From Phyto melanocephala (Eukaryota; Arthropoda; Insecta; Diptera; Rhinophoridae): a stretch of DNA of 64,000 nucleotides. A program made the translations under genes and the position numbers. Positions 23,901-38,900 of the stretch are shown here, piece after piece; within the stretch, counting starts at the first letter, position 1, and every line of letters starts with the position of its first letter. The notes below the pieces were generated by a model, which worked only from the letters and a program-made list of their open reading frames with translations, had not been told where the DNA came from and searched no databases. The DNA is taken from the NCBI GenBank assembly GCA_941918925.1, contig OW799233.1, forward strand, positions 157,522,845 to 157,586,844. The letters run 5' to 3'.

Positions 23901-26900
23901 ATGACGAAAGGTCCTGACAATATATCATTCGTTAAACCGAGCTTTGACTGTACTTGTAAGATGGTAAGAAATAAATGCATACACACAGCTGTAACAGAAG
24001 GAGAAATATAGAAGAAATTGCATTAACAACAATAAACTATTAATTAACACTAACAACAATATCAGAAATAATCTTAAATTCAATACAATACAAAAATATT
24101 TTTTTGGGTACAGCTATGCGGACCAGGTTCAACTAGTTTAAAGTAAAAACTAATTTTGTTGCTAAATTGAAGCAATTAGTAATACGCATTTTTCCCAAAC
24201 TTCTGGTGTATTTCATGTAAAAGTCATGCAAAAAAAAAATATAAAGTTTATTAGAGCGGCAGGTATAAATAACGCGTTTTTTAATCTCTTTTTTCTAAAG
24301 TTAAAAATCATAAAAAAATTTAAGAAATTTCAATTCATATAGAAATTTTTTCTTTATTAAAATTAATATGGGTGGGGTGTGACTTTACGCAATATCCCGT
24401 CGGTATTGCATGTCCTTTAAAAATTTCAGTTTTTATACAATAAATTCTGTGTGATAGTTAACAATTATGGCATTTCAATACTATAAAAAATTGTTGTGAA
24501 GTCCTTCAAAAGGTTCTTAAATAATAAAGTTTTTTTTTTAATCTAGATTGGAATTTACTATTAAGAATGCAAGAGACCAGTCATCTCATTGCAATATTTC
24601 CATTTGTCTATCAAATGTAGTAAAACTTCGTACACTGGTTTTTATTTTCTGATCCTTTGACCTTTTTATAGGACTTTTTATAGAAACAAACTAAATAATA
24701 TTTTTTATTTTTAAATGTAATATTATGTATCAATATTACTATTATCAAAAACAATAAGCTGTAATATCAAACGAAATACATCTGTTTGTAATCTTATAGA
24801 GCAAAAAGAGTGTCCTTTGAAAGTTTTATATTCAAAAGAAATCATTAGTTTTTACTCTTTACAAGGATAATAGATAAGAATTTGAGGTCTTTTTTTTAAT
24901 TAAAAGTCGACAAATTTAAATATTTTATTATTAGGTTAAAGTCAAACCCAAACATTTATGCAAGTAATTCGAATTTTTATGTCTCTAAATTCCTTTTACA
25001 ACGCTGGCTAATTGGCATGAACCAGCGATTCAAGTTGACCTCATGAAAGTCTAGAGGTATTAAATCACACTGTTTAGACGGCCCAACGAAGAAAAATTTC
25101 TCAATATAACACTTACACTAAATTTAGATTTTAATAAGTCGATCGTTACACTCTCTGTTTGGACTAGCTTAGGTTAAAAATGAGGGCTTTAAAATCTCAA
25201 ACCTATGACAGGTATACACGTATGGTGAATTGACATGTTAAATAAAAAACCAATATCAGCAATTTTCTTAATATTTTGACTTGGTCAAGAGCCCAGCTCC
25301 TTCAATGTTATTTCTTGGGGATCTCCAATTTAAATTCATTAGGTATGCCAAGTTCGCAATAGTGTCCACGTTTAAATTCTAGCCCAAACGCAGGACATAG
25401 ACAAAGTTTGTGTTTCAAAATCTCATTGTTTTCTTCGCATGCTCTACATGTAGTTTCCTCCGACAATCTCATGCAAGCTAGGTGAGTTCTTATCTCTATG
25501 TGAACTGTTATTATACTAGTTAATCTCCTAAGTTTGAGAATCTCCTACGATTTCTCCAGATCTGGGTCAGCTTATAGCATGTTCATCAGCTATCTTATGA
25601 GTTAGTTTTTGAACCCCTGAAAGGGTTAAGCATTTTCCAAGGTCTCATCTCATTTTGGATAATTAATCGCCTTCTTCGTTTTCGATATTGCTGTGTTGTC
25701 TTGGTAGCCATACTATCTTTGGACGTTCGGGATTCTCATGAAAGTATTTCTCACACTTGCATTGCAGGACATTCCAAATTTCAACTTTTTCGTTCATTTG
25801 GGTGTTAATAATCGATTGGGTATCCGTAAAGATACAAATCGGAGTGTCTTTCATTCATTAAATGCCTTCCGTAATTGTCAGAAGCTTTGTCTGGAAACAG
25901 GACCTCATTTTTCAATTTCAATTCCTACATTAGTGGCTGTAAGTCTGCAATAACTTTACTTATTTTATCTTTAAGGTCATAGATCGATTGTGGGCCATTA
26001 GTATGAGCTTATCTTTCACGTAGCTGTGTTCATCTGTTAAAGAAATCACATGGTTAGGAAACGTTTCACGCAACAGAGCGATATTAACATTACCTGTGTT
26101 AGACATAGAAATATCTTGTTGAAATAAATAAATGGGGTACATTTTTAAATAGCGCGTATGAGCAATATACAAATTTATTTACCGCCATTTTGTAGTAGCT
26201 ATCATCATTGATTTCGGTTTTTCATTGAGCATTATATTGCACTAGTCAAGTCCTTTCATTTAATATCCTTATTGACTCTGTTGTTTGGCTAGAATCTGAA
26301 AAAAAAATTCGATTTTCGTTTCAAATTTTAGGAAAAATACCGAAGTAGTTATATTTTGGTGCTTACCTATATATACCAGTTAGTTTCAAACCGATTTATT
26401 AGTTATCTTAAGAAATAATTTCTGAGACCACATTTTATATATTGGTGTCTTAAACGTGTCCGAAAATTATTTAAGAGTTTCAAATAGTTGAAATATTTAA
26501 AAAAAATTATATAATTTTTTATATATTTTTGGCCTATAACTTTGCCAATTAGTGACCAACTTGTCCAAAAATGTTCGCAAATATCTCTAGAGGCATATCT
26601 TATCTATAAATAAATAGGCTTCATAAAACCGATTTCAACATACACAGACGAACATTTTCCGTATTGAGCTGATTTGCATGATAAGACAATCGCAAGCTTT
26701 TGGTTTGAAATTAGAGACAAAAAGTAATGGTGGCCAGTTTGGGCTATCTGCTTTGACAGTGACAGTGTCAATGCATGAAATTGCATTGCTTGATTGTTGA
26801 AAAAACCATCAGATGTCAAATTGATAATCCATAACCAAAAACCTGGGGCGGGCCAAATTACGGCATTCGATTTCGACTTAAAATTAGGTAATTCTTATTA

Positions 26901-29900
26901 TAATCTTAGAATAATTAATATGTAGCTGAAGAAAAATAAAAAATAAATTTTGGTCAAAATTTTATTAGCCATTAAAACTTCATTAAGATATTTAAACATT
27001 TATATGGCCTGGTACAAAATGACTTAATAAATTATATTTTCGTATCTTTGGTTATCGTAAATTTTAAAAATTAAATTAATTGCTTTTAAGTAATTTTTCA
27101 ATTAAATATTAATTAGGTTTGATCAACTTTTTCGTTCACTACGGCTAAGCCATGTGCTAGTGCTTTAAATTAACAATGTTTTTATCCATCCATCCATTTT
27201 AAAACTAACTTTAGTGATATAAAATTTTAGTAAAAGTAACGAACTTTTTATTTTTGATAATACGGAGTTTGTATTAATTTTTTTTTAAGTTTTTTACAAC
27301 TTTGTTTACATCTTACTACCTTACTACGACCTTAAAATTTAAGGTATTTGGTAACGGTCCAATTATGGTGGTCTCTTAGAAACATAAAAATCTTAACGCA
27401 TAGATGAACATCAAGGGTCAAAAAAGTCTAATGTTGTTTGCAGATTTGTTTTTACCCAACACAATTAAAATAAAATTAAATAGAATACGTCTATCAACTA
27501 AATTAAAAAAAAAAAAAATTTGTTTAACTAGCGTATGGATTTTTTTAAAAATTCTTAAAAAACAAACACCTTGTAATCAATCAACATAAATTTCACTCAT
27601 AACGTAACAATTATAAGATTTGCGTATCTTGAAAAAACATTTTTTAATTTACAAAATCTTTGTTTGAAAACATTGTATCACCAAAATCTATCTATACTTA
27701 TAAATTGTAAAAAAAAACTGGAAATTTTAATGACAACCGATGGTAGGCGAAATATTGAAAATTGAAAAATAAATAAATAAACAAATATTTTTAACTTAAT
27801 TGTTTGACCTCAAGCTCAACTAATTTAAGATAAAGTTTAAAATAAAAGGTCGATAAAAGCAAAAATAAAATTTGACAATAAATATATATAGTTAATAATC
27901 TAGAACACAAAATACCACTTTTTAGAATTTTTTTTGTCTGTCTGTCTTTATATCTGTCTTCTTGAACTTAATTAGCTCAGAGACTATTAAACAGATTTTG
28001 AAAAAAATTTGGTATGGAATATAAAATAATAAATATAAAACATCTCAAATCTGAGTATCTTCTGAATATCTTCTTTTTAACAAAAAATATATAAGTAGGG
28101 GTATTTAAGATTGTACTGCAGAAAAAGAAATATGAAATAATTTGCATTAACACCAATGAACTGTTATTTTGCGCTAAAAACATTCTAAAAAACTTTTCTA
28201 TCCCTGATACGCGAAATAAATATCTACTAAAAAGTTTCGTTGTTGTATCAATTCGCCGTTGCATATACCTGTATACATATGCCTTCGAACAAGGTGAATT
28301 CATACAGGTGAAATTACTAGCCCAGCTGATTGGGAAGAAGTTTGTCAAAATTTGTTAAATATGTATTGCAGAGATGGAAAATGAGATTTTGTTTTCGGTA
28401 TTAAACAATTAACTTGAGTGTACTTTTTTTGATAAAAAACTACAAAATTTATGTATATTTATTGCTTTTTCACAATTTATAATGAGTTTTAAAAATATAT
28501 ATCCTTCTTTTCATCCAATTTTAAGTAACTGAACATATCAAAACAACTTTTCCAACACTAATGTATGGCTTTTACAGAAAATATCCCCTAAACAGTTCCA
28601 CTGTTGTATCAATTCGCCGTTGCTTATGCCTGTATGAATATGACTTGCCTTGGAATAAATTTAAAGTGAATTATGAAGTGCTACCAAGTTAGCCGTTGTT
28701 TATTTGCACTTTAACACATTGTGTATTTTACGGTGTACTTGTCAAATTTCCCATTTCGAAATGCATACATGGTATTTTTAATTAAATAAATTTGCTACTT
28801 TAAATATCAGCCTGTATTTGCAATGTAAAAACATTCAATTGGAGTGTATTCAATTTTTAACTGACAAAGCAGCGGCCATCAGCAGTTTTGCATGTCAATT
28901 ATTTGTGGCTTCAAAAACATGTTTGTGATTCAGCATTTATTTATATAAATTCTTAAAAAGCAATACAATAAAAATGCAAAAAAAAATTATCACAAAGGCA
29001 GCTATGAGCTATAATAGGTTAGTCAGATGAAACTAAAAACGTAAAAGTGAAAGCAAAAATTAAAAACTTTTTGTCAATTGTCAATTTTGGCAACATGCGC
29101 AATAGGGGTACAACCAAAATATGACCCTATACCAACGCTGTATCCGATGTTGTGCTGAAACCGAAAAATGTTTCCTCAGGTCATTTCGGAACAAAAACGT
29201 TCCGCGTAGAAGCCGATTTTTGAAAGCCCTGTAAGATTTTTTTTAATTTTTTTCAAAATATTTTATTTTATAATTATTTAACTATTTACATTTCTTAATG
29301 TAATTATATGATTATAATCAAAATCACAATCTAAAAACTATCTTTGTTAAGTGAAATTACTTAACTTTTTAGAACTTACTGATCCCAAACTTAATTTCAT
29401 TTGACGCGGAATTTTTTTTAACGATATCGAAAATCTAAAGATACAGTTGTTATTGTTTTTTTTTAGGGCCATTTTGATATTTTCAAAAATTGTAAAAAAT
29501 TTGTATCCCTAATGCGCAATTACAGTTAGATCGTACAACTGATAAAGTCATTGAAAAATACATAGTGTTTAAAAGTGCTTTTAGTCTAAACATTTATGTT
29601 TAAGTGTTTAGCCAATTTTTTTAACATTTTAAAATTTAAAAAGGTTTTAAAAAATCAAAAGGCATTAGATTTTGGCGAATGAAACAAGAAAGTATAAAAA
29701 CATGTGAGAATTAAAAAGAGAAAATCATCTAAGTATAATCAAATCAAATATTGAATTGAAAATTCACCTTAATCACACGTAATACTATTGGTCTTCTTTG
29801 AGTTATAGAGAAGTTCAACTACACAACTACACAGAGAAAACAGTATCGGTTGTGACTACCGCAATTATTGCCAATCGCATAGTTTAGTTGTGATAGTAGA

Positions 29901-32900
29901 ATTTTACGGTTATATCTACAGAATTTAGTTTTAGAAAAAATAAATATGTAGTCAGCATTATTAAATTATGATTCTTGCAATAGAAATTTTATAATCACAA
30001 ATAAAAAGTTCGATTGCAGGAACTGAATCATTCGATTGGCAATGAATGTGATTTTCTGTTTTTTGGGTGTATAAACATAATTATAGAATTTGATAGAACT
30101 TTTTTCATATTGATTTAAACTTGCTGCGATTTGTAGCAGTTTAGCTGCGTATTCTTTTTAACAAACATATTAACTATCAAAAAACTAAATTATAATTTAT
30201 GACCGATTACCAATAAAATAAATCGAACATGAGCGGTGTGCTTTGAACATCATTGACCTTAAATAGCAGCAAGTGCAAAATAATAAACATAATTTGAAAA
30301 AACATGTCTATCTACGTGAAAACTACACGATTGCAACAGATAAAAAAATAGTAATAAAAATTCAGAATTCAAGATAACACTACACGCAAAGAAAAACTAT
30401 GGTTGTGGTAACCATAATCAAAGAGCATCATACTATGATTGAATTGTATGATTATGGTTAAAACATATAATGGTTACCAGTTATCATTATTATGTTTAAT
30501 TAAAGTATCAAACAATAATCATTTGTATGACTACAATTAAAATGGCAATCTTTGCTATTTTCTACGGCAAATTATTGTCTTTTGCCGTAACACACACATA
30601 TTGGTTGTACTTACCAATTAAATTGCAATCTTTTTACCAATATTTTTTTACATATTTTTTATTTATTTATTTGTAAATTTTCTTTAATTTTTCAAAATTT
30701 TTGCTTATTTTTTGACATCTTAAACTTTTAAAATAATATAAAATTTATTCAGCAAGAAGAATCATAGGTTGATTATTTTGTAATCATACTGTTGTCTCAC
30801 TTATTATTTAATGATTATTTGTAATTTTAAATGATTTTGAATATAATGTTATTTTTGCCAAATTAGTTTTTTTAAATCATACTGTTTTTAAATGATAACC
30901 ATTTTGAAATTTTTACGAAAAGTAAACATTAAATGATACAATTCAAACAAATGCTTGATTATCGTGACAAAATATATGATGAAATGAAACAAAAATAACT
31001 ATTACTTGTTTCTGACAATCAAATATTGTTATAGAAACTATAATATGACCGTCGTGATCATGTCGTAACCATGGTTTTTCTTTGCGTGTAGTAAACATTT
31101 AGGTATTCCCTTTTTGTTTTTGCTAAGTTATAGAATTTGGTGGAGTATTTTAACTGCACAGGTGAATAGTTCATAGTTGGATATACTGTTTAGAAAAAAT
31201 AAAATTTTTTAAATACTTTGCGATGGCCGGTTTATTATTGATTTTAGCTTCCATATAAGGCTTACATCCAGAAACTATCCTAAATTAGAATCGAGAAAAG
31301 AAGAAAACAAAAAACGTTTTATACCAAATTGTGTAGTGATCGGCCTATGGTATCAGGTTTATATTGATCGACTACAACTTTCTTACTTGTTTTATTTTCG
31401 TTGTTGTTGTTGATTTGTTTTTACTGTTTTATGAGTGTCATATTGTCTGGTTCTCATTGAATGCCACAGTGCAAATGTTGGTTGGAAAAATGAACATGTA
31501 GCTTCTAAAATTTAGTTGTCGGTATCTATTTTATTTTCATGTTTGTTCTTGATTCTCTCTCCTCTTGTTGAATTTTAGTATTAGGATTAATTTACAATAG
31601 TAGTTAGTTAAAAATTGAGTTAAAAAAGCAAACATGCCAAAAGGGACATAACAACAGGGTTCGAAAAGAATTTATTTTAAAATTCTGGTACTCATAGCCT
31701 ATGGCCTAGATTACTAAGTAATAAACACTTAATTATTAATTTAATAAGTTTTTTTTAAGTTATAAATATCATAAAATATATAAATGGGGTATTCACAATA
31801 AATCCTAAACATCGTATTGTCATAATTTCTAAAAAATTTAAAATTATTGAAAAGTACTACATTGTTTATTGTAACGACACCTTGTGAATTCACCAAATCT
31901 TTTTTTCTTCAAAATCTTTTTCTTAATTATGATTTTTCAATCAATTAAATAAATAAATTTGTTTAATAAATTTTAATTAAAAAAAAGATTTGTATTTATT
32001 TATTTTAATAAATTAATTTCTTTCCAATACTGTGCTATAGTTTTTTAAGTACTTTTATTCCAACAAAAATTTACCAGTGCAGTCAATCACTTCCCATATA
32101 TGTATTTATATCCAGCAAGACATTTTTGAAAGTAGAGAAAAGTAATGTTCACGATGTTTAAATCAGTTGTGCAAGACAATGTTTTAAATGATGGCTTTGA
32201 TATACATAAAAGCAAAATATATATCACAATTCATACAATCAAACATAATTAACTCATGCAACACCGCTTTATTTATACAAACGTTAAATATGCGTGTGGT
32301 CTAAAGCTGTATTCAGATGGGATGTATGATTATATAACTTGTCACTTTTGCGATCCATATGTACTGCGTATTAGGGGCACAACTAAAAGAAGGTCCTATC
32401 ACCACACTGTAGCCGATGTTGTGCCGAAACCGAAAAATGTTTCCTCAGGTTATTTAGGAACCTAAACGTCCCGCGTCGAACCCGATTTCAAAACTTTTTA
32501 TTTTCTCAAAATTTTTTATTTTATAATTATTTAACTATTTACATTTCTTAATGTAATTATATTATTATAATCAAAATCACAATCTAAAAACTATCTTTGT
32601 TAAGTGAAAGTTATTGTCAGATGCTTTGTCACATCAAAATAGAACACGTTCTAATAGAAAATTTGTCGTATGACTTTTACATATACATTTTACACAAGAA
32701 ATATTTGAACGGCTTCACACGATATGTATCAATTTTGCAGTGGAAAACTTGACAAGTCCTATGTAAAATACATGTTGTCTGAAAGCACTTCAAACAGTTG
32801 TTAGAAAAAGTGCATTTTTATTTATAAACATAAACACATAATCCCCAGTAAATAACTTATGTTAAAATCATACATGTTTTTTTCTTAAATCAAATAACTT

Positions 32901-35900
32901 CATCTTCCGTTAAACACCTGCGTAAATAATTCTTCGTTATGCAATTTTTTGCTGGGTGAAAGTAGAAAAATTCAATTGTGATGAAAATATGACTGGGTAA
33001 CATGAATTGTTAGCATTTGTTTACTAAAGAATTGTTAGTATGATTTTAATTTATGACAATAATCTGAAAATAATAACGACACAAATGAATAATACAAATC
33101 CATATATCGATGGTCACAAGTAGAAAAGCCCCAACTCATAGTTTTTATGAATTTGAGTTTTTTAGTGATTTCAGTACAGTTCACACAAATACACCTTGAC
33201 ACAAAAATTTATTGTAATAGTATCAAAAAGCAATTTTACCAAAGGAAATAACGATAATAATCTCCTATAAAGTTACAATTATTTGAGTGAGGGCCTTTCT
33301 ACCTGTTACCAACGATATGTACATGTTGTACAGCTAATATTCATGAATTTCATTGGGAAAACCCAAAAAACGTTTTAATTCAGGTAAGTAAGTTTCAGAT
33401 AATGATACAGACACCCAATAAAAATGCTGTTTCACCTATATCCTCCCAATGTTCGAATTTTCGAACAGTAAATTTTACGTATTTCTAATATTCTGTTTTT
33501 TATTTTATACTAAAGACTCTGACTTATTTTTGATATACAATAAGATATTAGCTTTAAAAGTGAATATAAAAGTGTATTCTTACTTCAACTCCACCCCCTT
33601 TGTTTGCAACAAAGAAGAAGAAGAAAAACATTAGTTTTAGCATAATCCTAAAAACTGAGATCTGTGTATAACAAAATAAAAAGAGTGTTAAAGATAAAAA
33701 TGTAGTTCCATTACAAAACGATTAAATTTTTAAAAATAGAAAAACATGTTGTTGCTTTTGGCTATAATAAGTTTTAATACGTATTTTCTTTTTCAATTTT
33801 CAATAATAATTAACATTTATTTATATACTCAAATTTTACAATCATTCGAATGTTAACTTGATTTATAAATATATGGAAAAACTAAGTTGACGACAAGTAT
33901 TATTCTAACAACTCGGCCATCCTGACTTTTGATCGACCCGATCATATACTGTAAATTAGTGCCACCTTAGGTAAAAGGAATAATAGAACTGATTTCATTA
34001 TCTGGTATTAACCACAAACGTAATCGTCTCGATTCAACCACACTATCATAAGGCTTTTGAGTTATTTGATTTGATTCAATATCTGTTATAACATATCGAT
34101 CATGCGGTAACTTTTTTTTGACAATATAAGGACCTCTAAATTTTTCCGACAATTTTCTGTTCGAACCGACATATGAACTTATGTTCTCCATGACGACAAA
34201 ATCTCCGACCTTAAATTCTTTCGCGGGAATACTATGCCTCAGAAAATATTTCTGACTGTATTGTTGCGACTTGTTTATGTTCAAAAAAGCTTCTTCACGA
34301 GACTTTCCCAAGTCTACGACCTCAGTATCAGTAGTTTCTTCTAAAAATTCTGTTAATTCGTCTATAATCCTACCTCTCTGTTCAACTCCAAATAATAATA
34401 TAGACGGAGATTTGCGGGTTGTTGAATGAATAGTATTGTTAAGAGCAAATTCAACATTTACCAATTTGGATACCCAATCGGAGTGAGTGACAGGTTCCGT
34501 TAATTTAGCTAACATTGATTTTAAAATTCGATTCACTCTTTCCACCTGTCCATTTGCCTGTGGGGAAGCTACTGATATTTTAATATGTTTTATATTGTTT
34601 TGTGACAGAAATTCCGAAAATTCTTTAGCAGTAAAGCAAGTACCTCTATCAGTAATTATCCGAACTGGTCGACTAAAATTATCAAAATATTTTTGCAACG
34701 ACATGCACACTTCCTTTGAGCTTACTGATTTGACAGGGTATAATTTTACGTGTTTAGTAAAACCGTCCACAACAACTAAAATATGTTTACGAACAGATCG
34801 AATAGAAGGCAAAGGACCAAAGTGATCAATGTGAATCGTGTGAAATGGAATGGGTTCTTTTGGAATACAATACAGATTGTGATCATTAGAGTGGCTAGAA
34901 GGCGAATAAATTATACATTTCACACAATTTCTAATATACTTATCTACCTTTTTTCTTAGTTTTGGAAACCAATAATTTTGTCTTAGTTTTTCCGCAGTTT
35001 TATTTACGCCTAAATGACCAATTTTCTCATGAATAATTCGAATAATATTATTCTCCATTTCAGTTGGAACATACAATTGCCTTTTATCATTATCCTTGTT
35101 TTTTCTAAAAACTATTCCATCTATCAAATCAAAGAGATTATCAGTCGTATGTTCCAACTTATTTCTCAATTCCTTAATTTTCTCATCTCTGTTCTGTGTG
35201 ATTTGAATGTTCAAATCAGTTTCATAAATCTCATTAGAATCAATAACACAACAACGACTTAGTGCATCTACATGACCCATAGAGATTCCGCTTCTGTGTC
35301 TCATACTATAATTATAGTTTTCAAATGAAAACACCCATTTAGCTATTCTCATGTTAATTTGTTTTTTCTGTATCGCCTGAGTTAGTGCATTACAATCAGT
35401 AACAATTACAAAATAAATACCTCCAAGCTGTGTCTTAAATCTTTCTAAAGCATGTACGATTGCTAATGTTTCTAACTCAAAGCTGTGCAATTGCGATTCA
35501 CTTTCAGATGATGTTTTGGAGAAATATGCTATTGGATGAAATTTTCCATCATCCTGCTTTTGTAAAAGAACAGCACCAAACCCAAATTTACTAGCATCCG
35601 TATGTAATTCCGTTTCCCTTTTTGGATTATAGATAGATAATATTGGGGGGGAAATCAATAATTCTTTCAATTTTGTAAATGCATTTAAACAACTACTGTC
35701 AAAATTATATAAAACACTTTTCTTTAACAGTGACGTTAACGGTTTTGCTATCGTAGAAAAATTTGGTACAAATTTTCTAAAATAAGAAAACAACCCAAGA
35801 CATTGTTGTAATTGTTTAATATTTTGAGGTTGTGGAAAATTTCTTATTGCCTCAAGCTGATCATTATTTGGACGTATTCCCTTAGAATTGATAATATAAC

Positions 35901-38900
35901 CTAAAAATTGTATTTCAGCATAGCCAAACTTACATTTATTCAATTTTAACTCAAGACCCTTTGAACTCAATCGTATAAGAACCTCTTTGACAACTTTCAG
36001 GTGAGTTTCAAAGTCTGAAGTTGCTATTGTTATATCGTCCATATATACAACAACTTTTCCTGATGATATGAAATCTTTCAAAATATCATTAATAAAACGT
36101 TGAAAAAATGCCGGCGCATTTTTTAAACCAAATGGCATTTTCCTATATTCGTACTGTCCTCTAGGTGTTACAAACGAAGTATATTTCACTGAATCTTCGT
36201 GCATTTCTACCTGATGAAACCCATTCCTTAAATCTAAAGCAGTGAAATATTTTGCCCCCTCAAGTTGTTCAAAACAATCCTCAATAACTGGCATAGGAAA
36301 ATTGTCCCTAACTGTTTTCTTATTTAAAAACCTGTAGTCAACACATAATCTGCCTTCACCATTCTTTTTCCTTACTAAAACAGTTGCAGATGCATATGGC
36401 GAATTACTGTGTGTAATAATTTTCCTTTCCAACAAATCGTTCACTAATAAATCTATTTCATTCTTCTCAACAAAAGAAAGTCTGCGAGGTAGAAAATGAA
36501 AAGGTGTGTCATCAGTCAAATTTATTTTCATTTTCGCATCGTAAGGTACCTTTTCCAATTCCGGAGGAGGATTGCAGTATGTACTTTCAATTACTGATCT
36601 AAGTTTCTTTACGTTTTCCTCGCTCAATTGTGGATCTATATTTATATTTTCGTCAGTGCTAGTTGGTAATACAGAAAATGTTGTTTCATTGGAAGCAACT
36701 GTAATATTCTCATATTCTTTTCTACACTTATCGACCAATTCTACTGATTTCATTTCAATTAAGAAACTATTAAAAGTTACCACATCATTTGATATTGACA
36801 AATCATTACAAAGCCCAACAGCGCTATTTGAATGACACTTTTGTATTTTATTCGTTTCGGATTCGACAGTTCTATTTTTCCAAATATCAAATGAAACAAG
36901 CGCACTATTTTTAATATGTTCAACGTCATTAACTAAATTATTCTCCTTTATTTCAAGTAGCTCTTTTTTTGAATAAATTCGTTTAAATTTACATAAAAAT
37001 ATATTTAATCGACATAAAAGATCTCGTCCAATTAATAATGGGACACATATATCAGTATCAGCCAATACAAAAAAGTTATGAAAAATTATTTCATTATGAA
37101 TATTTATTTTACAAACTATTTCATCTAAAATGTTCAACTGACAATTACCTATTCCCCGATACTTAGATGGTTTCGGAATCCTGTTTATAGGAAAAGGAAC
37201 TTCACAGCATTTAATAAAACTCTTCGGGCTACCGGAATCGAGAAGAGAACACATTTTAGAACTAACGTTAGTGCGCTTGCCTAATTTGTTTACAAAAGTG
37301 ACACTTACCATTTGTAAAGCATTTAATGCCGTCAAATTAGTCTTTCCAATATTATGTTTATCTTCCTCAGATTCAGCTACCACAGCCACCATAGAATTTT
37401 TTTTAGTACAATTGTTATGCAAATGACCCAATTCACCACATTTAAAACAGGAACCTTTAGTACGTATGGGTTTTAAACATTGATTTTGGAAGTGTCCAAA
37501 CTGAGAACAGTTATAGCAACGAACTTCAGTCTTAGGCTCCTTTGATTTAGTAGATATATTTTCAGATCTCCAATTACTTCTAGTTTGTTTATCGAGCAAC
37601 TTCTGATAACGACCAAGTTGGATTTTGAGTTGTTGCATTGTAGTTGCCTGATACAGAATATTAACAAGTGGGGTATTATCATTTAGACCCCCAATAATAG
37701 CATCAATTAATTCCGTTTCTGGAATGTTTGCCCTTTCTGCTATTATTTTCATTTCAATTACATATCGCTGGATACTTTCATTTGGTAAACGCTTTCGCTT
37801 CTTCAGTTGTTCATATATTTCTAGCATTGACTTTGATTGCTCAAACTCGTTTAGAAGAGATTTTTTAAAAGAATCATAATTTGAAGGAAATAATGTTCTT
37901 GCATATAATGCAGCAGTTCCACACAGCAACCTTCGAGCGCATATTAATTTCATGTGTTCTGTGCACTTCAGCAAAACAAAAGCATCTTCTATATCACTTA
38001 CCCAGCGCTTTACATCATAGGAATCATCTCCAGAAAATTTACTAACCATAGAATCAATAATCGCAATGTCGGAAGAAGAAAATTTGACTTCACTATTAAG
38101 TATGTCAACCTCACGCTGGAGTAATATCAATTCACGTTGCTTCTGCAACTGCTTAATGGCGTTATCTAATGAATTTTCACAGTTATTAGAGGTAGTAGGT
38201 AGTTCGCCGGAAGTGAAATAATTTCTGTAAGAATTGGCTGGATGAGCATTACCAATAGGGTTAACAGAAGCAGTGGGTTGAATAGAGGCAGTTGGTTGTA
38301 CAGCAGTATCGGATTCCGGAGAGGGCGCATATGGAACATCAGCAGTTATATTTTCAGCAGAAGATTGATTTGAAGCCATTGATTGAACAGAAGTATTAGC
38401 AAAGTTAACCGAATGTGATAAACCAGAAGTTTGGATTTTCGAAGAAACTTCTTCATTCATATTATTAGCTGGATGAGCATTACCAACAAGGTTAACGGAA
38501 GAGTTGGGTTGAATAGAAGCAGTTGGTTGTAAAGCAGTATCAGATCGCACAGAGGGCACATATGAAACATCACCAGTTATATTTACAGCAGAAGATTGAT
38601 TTGAAGCCATTGATTGAACAGAAGTAGTAGCAAAGTGAACTCCACAATGTTCGTTTTCAACGCGTATTGTTTTTTGAAATAATGTCCGAAGTTGGGCTAT
38701 TGTTGCGCTTTCTGGGAATTCTATTCCACATTGGTTTAATGCAGTTATAAGCTCGTGACGTGTTAAATTTCTGCTTTGCATTTTTATTAATAAATATCCC
38801 ACTTCTGAAAGTTTTAATACGTATTTTCTTTTTCAATTTTCAATAATAATTAACATTTATTTATATACTCAAATTTTACAATCATTCGAATGTTAACTTG

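Noticed and set aside
25738..25953. Plus-strand ORF of 71 codons
   Set aside because: It is antisense shadow of the minus-strand LINE RNase H fragment.
33967..38802. Gag-Pol start at 38802
   Set aside because: That codon is GTG within the primer-binding site. The first ATG, 21 bases later, is the plausible start.
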